Assembly (NCBI GenBank): GCA_002254845.1
Contig: NKPT01000004.1
Span: 78,174-142,173 of the forward strand
Direction of reading: 5' to 3'
Origin: Chloracidobacterium sp. CP2_5A
Lineage (GTDB): Bacteria; Acidobacteriota; Blastocatellia; Chloracidobacteriales; Chloracidobacteriaceae
DNA length: 64,000 nucleotides
This document shows, one piece after another, positions 59,612 to 64,000 of this stretch (within the stretch, counting starts at the first letter, position 1; every line of letters starts with the position of its first letter). Under the pieces are notes generated by a model. That model ran no database searches and was not told the DNA's origin. It worked only from the letters and a program-made list of their open reading frames with translations. Position numbers and translations under genes: made by a program.

Positions 59612-61810
59612 TTACCGCTTCCGCAGCCGCCGCCGCAGCGACTGGAGCGCGCGGTCAATGCTTGGCGCATCCAGGTCCAGCCGAGCGCCGTACCGCGCTT
59701 GGTTGTAAGCTTGGGTAATGACCATGACCTCTTCAAAGCCCGTGGCGGCGGCGAACTCCAGCGGCGTTTGGTGAGCGGGACGGCGATAGCCCGCCCGGCG
59801 CAGCAGCGCGGCCATAGCGTCGTAAAACAACACCGCCGATTGATGCTCGTCCGGGCGGATCGTCCAGCGCAGGAGCGGGGCCAGCCATTCGAGCCACCAG
59901 CGCTCAAAGAGCAGGCGCGGCGTCCGCCGGATGCGTCGCCAGAACAAATAGCCGCCGAGCGCCAGCATCGCCGCCCCGGCGGCCAACGCCCAGGCGATGA
60001 TGCTTTGCGCGAGCTGACGATCCTCCAAGATTTCGCGAAGCCAGTCGGCATGGGTCTCGACCCAATCCCGGAAGAAGCGGCGGTAACGGCTGGCGTACTG
60101 CTGGGTGGCGGCTTGGTACTGAGCGGCCACGCTGCCGGCGTCTCGCGCCAGCGCCCGTTGACGCTGGGCGTCATAGGCAATGACGTAGTCAATGTAGAAC
60201 ATCCGCAGGGCGTCAATGTAGCGCCGCGCCGAGGCAAGCCAGCCGGAGGCGTTGGCGCTCGCCGTCGCGGCGGCGGCCGGCGTCGGGTCAAACTCAACCC
60301 ACGCGCCAGTTTGCGGGAAATACACCTCAACCCACGCATGAGCGTCCGACTGCCGGACAATGTAGGTCTGATTGACTTCGTTGTATTCGCCCAGGTGATA
60401 GCCCCCGGCCAGCCGCGTGGCGAGACCGAGCGAGCGGCACATCAGCGCCATGGCCGAAGCGAAGTATTCGCAGTGACCGCGTCGAGTCTCGAACAAGAAG
60501 TCCGCGATCGGGTCGGGCTCGTCGCCGCGCTCCAGATTCAGCGTGTAGAAGTAGCGCGTCTTGAGATACTGCTCGATGGCCCGCGCTTGGTCATAGCCAT
60601 TCGTCGCCGCGGCAGCGACTTCCCGAGCGAGCTGAGCGATGCGCCGGTCAAAGGTCGCGGGCAGTTGCAGAAACGTCGCGCGGGCGCGCTCGTCGTACCT
60701 GAGCGGGTCCGCGCGCAACTGCTCTTCCGGCGTTTCGGTTAGGTCAGCCGCGATGACATAACTCAATCGCGTCCCGCGCTCCGCGCGATAGAACGTGCCG
60801 GTCGAATCGCGCGACAGCCCGCGCAGCCCGGTCGCAAACCACGGCTCGCCGCAGTGAAAGAGCGCGCCGGTGGTCATCGGCTCGACATACAGGGTCTGCA
60901 TCGTCAGCGGTCCGGGGCGCCGCTCGTCCAGAATGTAGCGTCCATCCTGCTGACTGATGGCGAAGCGGCGGCTGGATTCCGGTCGCGTCCACTCGCGCCC
61001 GTCAAAGCGCGTCATCACCATGCCGCGCCAATGCCGGTTGGGCGGGAGCGGGGCGCCCACCCGCGCCCGCAGGGCGACTCGCTCATCGGTTTTGATGCTC
61101 TCAACCGAGCCGAGCGAGATCGAAAGGTCCGAGAAGCCAGTCAGGGCGGTGTCTTCGCTAAAAGACTGCGCCAGTAGCCCGGTATTCCAGCGCGGGAGGA
61201 TGAAAAACATCGGCGCGCTCAACGCGCCGATAAGCAGCGCCATCGCGAAGGTCATCGCCAGCAGGTAGCCCACTGGACGGCTTTCCGCTTGCGCCCGTCG
61301 CCCGTCGTAGGAGAAGGTCGTCGTCCGCGTGGCCGTCCGCGCGGCGCGGCGCGTCCGAACAATTTCAAACGCCTGTAGGGCGGCCAGCCCGGTCAGCGTG
61401 AAGCCGAAAAGCAACGCCAAAAAGAGCGCGTCAATGGTGAGGCCGGCGGCTAGCAACATCTCGAAAACCGCCAGCAAATAGAGAAAAACCCAGTCGCGGT
61501 CGCGTTTGATCTGAAAAAGCTTGAAGACCGAGACAAAAAGCGTGAAGTGAATGAGCGGCGCGACCCACGAGCCGCTCAAATACCGAAAGTCCAGAATGGC
61601 GAGCGGCAGATAAGCCAGCACGCACCAGTTGGCGACGCGCTCGCTGATTTGCAGCCGCGAGCCGGGGCGGTCGGCAAACCAGCTTGCCACCAGCGCCAGC
61701 GCGTAGAGGATGCACGTCACGGCATCCACGCGCCCGGTCAGCGCCAGTGTCAGAAAGCCGCCCGTCACCAAGGCGTAGGACGTCGCTTTGAAAAACTTCT
61801 CGATGGTCAT
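59612..61810 (-). CDS. TgpA-like membrane protein with transglutaminase domain (DUF3488/DUF4129)
   Basis: The 732-residue protein has about seven N-terminal helices (for example YALVTGGFLTLALTGRVDAV, FVLLYLLAVFEMLLAAG-like region, LLIGALSAPMFFILPR), a periplasmic transglutaminase-like domain at about 370-520 with DFLFETRRGHCEYFASAMALMCRSLGLATRLAGGYHLGEYNE (catalytic Cys) and DAHAWVEVYFPQTGAWVEFDPTP (His and Asp), another helix (AWALAAGAAMLALGGYLFW) and a C-terminal DUF4129 segment. TgpA is a periplasmic transglutaminase required in Pseudomonas; the physiological substrate is unknown. The start codon is 5 bases from that of the divergent hypothetical gene. Confidence 0.92.
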   Translation of the reverse strand: MTIEKFFKATSYALVTGGFLTLALTGRVDAVTCILYALALVASWFADRPGSRLQISERVANWCVLAYLPLAILDFRYLSGSWVAPLIHFTLFVSVFKLFQIKRDRDWVFLYLLAVFEMLLAAGLTIDALFLALLFGFTLTGLAALQAFEIVRTRRAARTATRTTTFSYDGRRAQAESRPVGYLLAMTFAMALLIGALSAPMFFILPRWNTGLLAQSFSEDTALTGFSDLSISLGSVESIKTDERVALRARVGAPLPPNRHWRGMVMTRFDGREWTRPESSRRFAISQQDGRYILDERRPGPLTMQTLYVEPMTTGALFHCGEPWFATGLRGLSRDSTGTFYRAERGTRLSYVIAADLTETPEEQLRADPLRYDERARATFLQLPATFDRRIAQLAREVAAAATNGYDQARAIEQYLKTRYFYTLNLERGDEPDPIADFLFETRRGHCEYFASAMALMCRSLGLATRLAGGYHLGEYNEVNQTYIVRQSDAHAWVEVYFPQTGAWVEFDPTPAAAATASANASGWLASARRYIDALRMFYIDYVIAYDAQRQRALARDAGSVAAQYQAATQQYASRYRRFFRDWVETHADWLREILEDRQLAQSIIAWALAAGAAMLALGGYLFWRRIRRTPRLLFERWWLEWLAPLLRWTIRPDEHQSAVLFYDAMAALLRRAGYRRPAHQTPLEFAAATGFEEVMVITQAYNQARYGARLDLDAPSIDRALQSLRRRLRKR

Positions 61811-61815
61811 AGGTT

Positions 61816-62229
61816 ATGCAAGCGCGCCAGCTCACAAAGCATCAGGAACACGTCATCAAGCACGTGCTAGGGTGCCGGATTCTAGGCGTTTACGCCCAGT
61901 CTGAACACCTTCATTTCCTTCTCGACATCCCTTACCTCTGGAGCGTGGACGCCGATGGCAGCATGACGCTGGCGCAGGATGAAGAAGCCATTGCCTCCCT
62001 TGATGTGTCGGAAACGACCGCCGCCGCCCTGCTTGAGGAAGCCGCCGCGCTACGCGAGCGAGGCCCGGCGGCGGACGTCAGCCATTTCGCCCGCCCGCCG
62101 CGCGACATCGGGGCGATTGAGGATGTCACGCTCTACGCGACTGAAACGGAGACGCGCATGCACATCGTCGGCGACGCTGACGCGCTGCCGGTCGCTTGGC
62201 AGGGGGCATCCATCGGGCTGCTCGACTAA
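61816..62229 (+). CDS. Small hypothetical protein divergent from the transglutaminase gene
   Basis: The 137-residue acidic protein reads MQARQLTKHQEHVIKHVLGCRILGVYAQSEHLHFLLDIPYLWSVDADGSMTL, then an Ala/Glu-rich helix (TAAALLEEAAALRERG) and a beta-rich end (IEDVTLYATETETRMHIVGDADALPVAW). It has no signal or membrane helix. The first 50 residues look like a compact alpha/beta unit, but I do not recognise it. Codon use is like its neighbours. It starts 5 bases from the transglutaminase start on the other strand, so its promoter would lie inside that gene. Confidence 0.6.
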   Translation: MQARQLTKHQEHVIKHVLGCRILGVYAQSEHLHFLLDIPYLWSVDADGSMTLAQDEEAIASLDVSETTAAALLEEAAALRERGPAADVSHFARPPRDIGAIEDVTLYATETETRMHIVGDADALPVAWQGASIGLLD

Positions 62230-62248
62230 CGCGCCTTCCGAGTCAGCG

Positions 62249-62265
62249 GAGCCGCGAAATGGCTC
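62249..62265. terminator. Hairpin between convergent genes
   Basis: GAGCC and GGCTC form a 5-bp stem with a 7-base loop in the 72-base gap between the small hypothetical gene and the convergent asparaginase gene. Weak. Confidence 0.3.
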
Positions 62266-62301
62266 TCGGGCGCCGATGACGGCGACTCGCCCGGCGGGCA
62301 G

Positions 62302-62811
62302 TCAGAGATGGATGGGCTCAAAGCGTCCGCGATCGCGGTTCTTGCGCGCGTTGTGCCAGTCGAAGACTGTGCCGTTCATGGCGATATAGACGCCTGCGGG
62401 CAGCGTCCGAGCCGCCGCCAGCGCGAAGCCGAGGTTGAAGAGCGCGTCCGAGCCGCCAAATGAGTAGGGAATCATCGCGCCGACCAAGACAACGGTTTTA
62501 TCGGTAATCTGTCCGGCCAGGGCGTGGGCGGTTTCGGTCATCGTATCCGTGCCGTGCGTGATAACGAGGCGGGTCTCCGGGGCGCGCCGCGCCGCCGCGC
62601 AGATCGCGTCGCGGTCGGCTTCCGTCATCTCGAGGCTGTCCTTGAGCATGACCGGCTCGATGGCGATGTTGACCAAATAGCACCGAGCTTGGTCGAGCAT
62701 GTCGAACAAGTGCGTCCGGGAAAAGACCAGATTGCCGGTGCGCTCGTCATAGGCCTTGTCGAGCGTTCCGCCGGTCAGCAGGATGCGGATGGGGGGCGAA
62801 GTCGGGGACAT
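62302..62811 (-). CDS. Single-domain asparaginase-like protein
   Basis: The 169-residue protein matches the N-terminal domain of L-asparaginases: ILLTGGTLDKAYDERTGNL with the first catalytic threonine region (TGGT), RLVITHGTDTMTETAHAL with the second (HGTDTM), and TVVLVGAMIPYSFGGSDALFNLGFALAAA. The C-terminal domain of classical enzymes (about 330 residues) is absent; small one-domain proteins of this kind exist in bacteria but are less well studied. I start at ATG 62809-62811, which is inside the frame that otherwise runs into coaX. It follows coaX by 22 bases and is probably co-transcribed. Confidence 0.85.
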   Translation of the reverse strand: MSPTSPPIRILLTGGTLDKAYDERTGNLVFSRTHLFDMLDQARCYLVNIAIEPVMLKDSLEMTEADRDAICAAARRAPETRLVITHGTDTMTETAHALAGQITDKTVVLVGAMIPYSFGGSDALFNLGFALAAARTLPAGVYIAMNGTVFDWHNARKNRDRGRFEPIHL

Positions 62812-62833
62812 GGCGAATCGGATGCCGGCCGCT

Positions 62834-63604
62834 TCACCGGCTGGCGGCTCGCTGGTAGATGAGGCGCAGGCCTTCCAGCGTGAGGTTCTCGTCAATTTCA
62901 GTGATGAGCGGCGATCCCTTGCCAATCAGCCGGGACAGCCCGCCCGTGGCGATCACGGCTTGCAGACGGCCCATCTCGGCTTGCATGCGCTCAAGAATGC
63001 CTTCCACAAGCCCGATGTAGCCGAAATAAAGCCCTGACTGGATGCTGCTGATGGTCGAGCTGCCGACGACCTGCGCCGGATGAGCGATGCTCACCCGCGG
63101 CAGCCGCGCCGCCCGCTGAAACAGCGCCTCCGCCGAAATGATAATGCCCGGCGCGATGACGCCGCCCAGATAGGCTCCGTCCTCGGAAATGGCGTCAAAG
63201 GTTGTCGCCGTTCCGAAATCCACGACCACGCACGGCCCGCCCCGGCGGGCGTAAGCCGCCACGGCATTGACAATGCGGTCCGCGCCAACGTCCTGCGGCG
63301 CGTCATAGCGAATTGGCATCCCAACGTTTTCAGTCGGCCGCACAAAGAATGGCTCCTGCCCGAAATAGGACTGGGCCATCCGAAAAAACGTGAAGTTGAG
63401 CGGCGGCACGACCGACGCGATGGCGATGCCAGTAATGTCGCGCGGGTCAAGCTGCGAGAAAGTGAACAGGTTGCGGCACAAGATGCCGTATTCATCCACG
63501 GTGCGCTCGCGCTCGGTGGTCAATCGCCAGTGCGCGACGAGCTGTTCGCCGGCGTAGACGCCCAACGTCGTATTCGTATTGCCGACATCAATAACCAGTA
63601 GCAT
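62834..63604 (-). CDS. coaX: Type III pantothenate kinase
   Basis: CoaX phosphorylates pantothenate, the first committed step to coenzyme A; type III enzymes use an ASKHA fold and are feedback-resistant. The 256-residue protein has LVIDVGNTNTTLGVY (phosphate 1), YDAPQDVGADRIVNAVAAYARRGGPCVVVDFGTATTFDAISEDGAYLGGVIAPGI, and VIATGGLSRLIG (adenosine). Start is ATG at 63602-63604, directly before LLVIDVG; the frame is open to 63691 but adds basic, unconserved residues. It is followed by the asparaginase gene. Confidence 0.94.
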   Translation of the reverse strand: MLLVIDVGNTNTTLGVYAGEQLVAHWRLTTERERTVDEYGILCRNLFTFSQLDPRDITGIAIASVVPPLNFTFFRMAQSYFGQEPFFVRPTENVGMPIRYDAPQDVGADRIVNAVAAYARRGGPCVVVDFGTATTFDAISEDGAYLGGVIAPGIIISAEALFQRAARLPRVSIAHPAQVVGSSTISSIQSGLYFGYIGLVEGILERMQAEMGRLQAVIATGGLSRLIGKGSPLITEIDENLTLEGLRLIYQRAASR

Positions 63605-63706
63605 GCCGTAGGCTTTAGCCGTGAAAGCGAGACGGAAAGACGGTCGCCGCCAACCGCCACCGCCGTTGTAGCGCGTCGTTTGAACCTGCATGGACAGGTG
63701 GGCAGC

Positions 63707-64000
63707 CTAGCGCCGCGTCGGCGCTTGGCGCGCATAGCGCCGAGCTTGAGCGCGGCTGGCTTCGGCTTCCCGTTCAAACGGCATCGGCCCAAACACTGGC
63801 GCCCGGCACGGGCGGCGCAGAACGGACGGCGACCACACCGGACGATAGGCGAAGGCGCTCCAGGGAGCAAGCCGTCTCGACTCCGGCCGGCGGGCTTTGG
63901 GCGGGGCGCCATCCTCGGCGACCTGAAGCCCGCTCGCGCTATGCCGCCGCGCAAGGCGGCGACGACTCCCGCGCGAGAGCCGCTGTTTGACAACCGACGG
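63707..64000 (-). CDS. C-terminal end of an unidentified protein (partial)
   Basis: The frame is open from the window edge to a TAG at 63707-63709, giving 97 residues, very rich in Arg and Ala, with a segment VWSPSVLRRPCRAPVFGPMPFEREAEASRAQARRYARQ. It may be the tail of a basic protein encoded upstream of coaX. The residue mix is suspicious for an antisense shadow in this GC-rich sequence, so it is uncertain. Confidence 0.35.
   Translation of the reverse strand, partial: PSVVKQRLSRGSRRRLARRHSASGLQVAEDGAPPKARRPESRRLAPWSAFAYRPVWSPSVLRRPCRAPVFGPMPFEREAEASRAQARRYARQAPTRR

Noticed and set aside
63520..63993. 157-codon minus frame upstream of coaX
   Set aside because: Overlaps the coaX start in another frame and is Arg/Pro/Cys-rich; the neighbouring frame ending at 63707 is somewhat better and is listed as a low-confidence partial gene.

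Overview
The window is high-GC bacterial chromosome, densely coded on both strands. I see no rRNA, tRNA, CRISPR array, insertion sequence or phage block. Abundant Ser/Thr kinases fused to ATPase and TPR modules, large TPR proteins, an archaeal-type aspartate-semialdehyde dehydrogenase and a conserved hypothetical protein I associate with Acidobacteriota suggest an acidobacterium, perhaps close to Chloracidobacterium. That placement is inference from protein style, not a phylogeny.

Layout. Positions 1-6107 hold a cut-off membrane protein, a tightly overlapped operon on the minus strand (rfbA-rfbC-wecG-like-asd) for dTDP-sugar/surface polysaccharide and amino-acid synthesis, a histidine kinase and a lone nuoH. 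Positions 6257-16283 hold a zinc-ribbon protein, rnhB, a 997-residue TPR protein, a helicase-nuclease, rimI and folD. Positions 16509-23000 hold an anchored hypothetical protein, a DegT aminotransferase, rph, an orphan substrate-binding lipoprotein and a Tat-exported GH1 glucosidase. Positions 23043-33180 hold two kinase-ATPase fusions in opposite domain order flanking an STT3-like glycosyltransferase, then ldh. Positions 33330-40326 hold an exported barrel-like protein and a three-gene operon: a tubulin/FtsZ-like protein, an Hsp70/actin-fold ATPase with a large unknown N-terminal half, and a membrane-anchored coiled-coil protein. Positions 40477-51959 are mainly housekeeping: NamZ-type muramidase, 3D-domain protein, trxB, enoyl-CoA hydratase, phosphoglycerate mutase, tatB-tatC-hisD-acyltransferase, carA and an exported beta-rich protein. 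Positions 52071-57626 form a probable RiPP (modified peptide) locus. Positions 57712-64000 hold mnmG, a TgpA-like transglutaminase, a small hypothetical protein, coaX and a one-domain asparaginase.

Two loci look most novel. The RiPP locus has a 51-residue precursor with a FxxPxL leader motif, a lasso-type B2 leader peptidase, a PqqD-type recognition protein, an HprK-like kinase, a radical SAM enzyme, a nucleotidyltransferase and an ATP-grasp ligase, but no lasso cyclase. The tubulin-like/actin-like/membrane-anchor operon puts two cytoskeletal-fold NTPases together with no recognisable metabolic partner.

A third, structural signal runs through the window. Short tandem duplications (12-18 bp, two or three copies) recur at about a dozen places, mostly at gene borders and several across a stop or start codon. 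Starts below were chosen from Shine-Dalgarno sequences and family N-termini where these could be seen. Promoters and hairpins were found by eye and are candidates.
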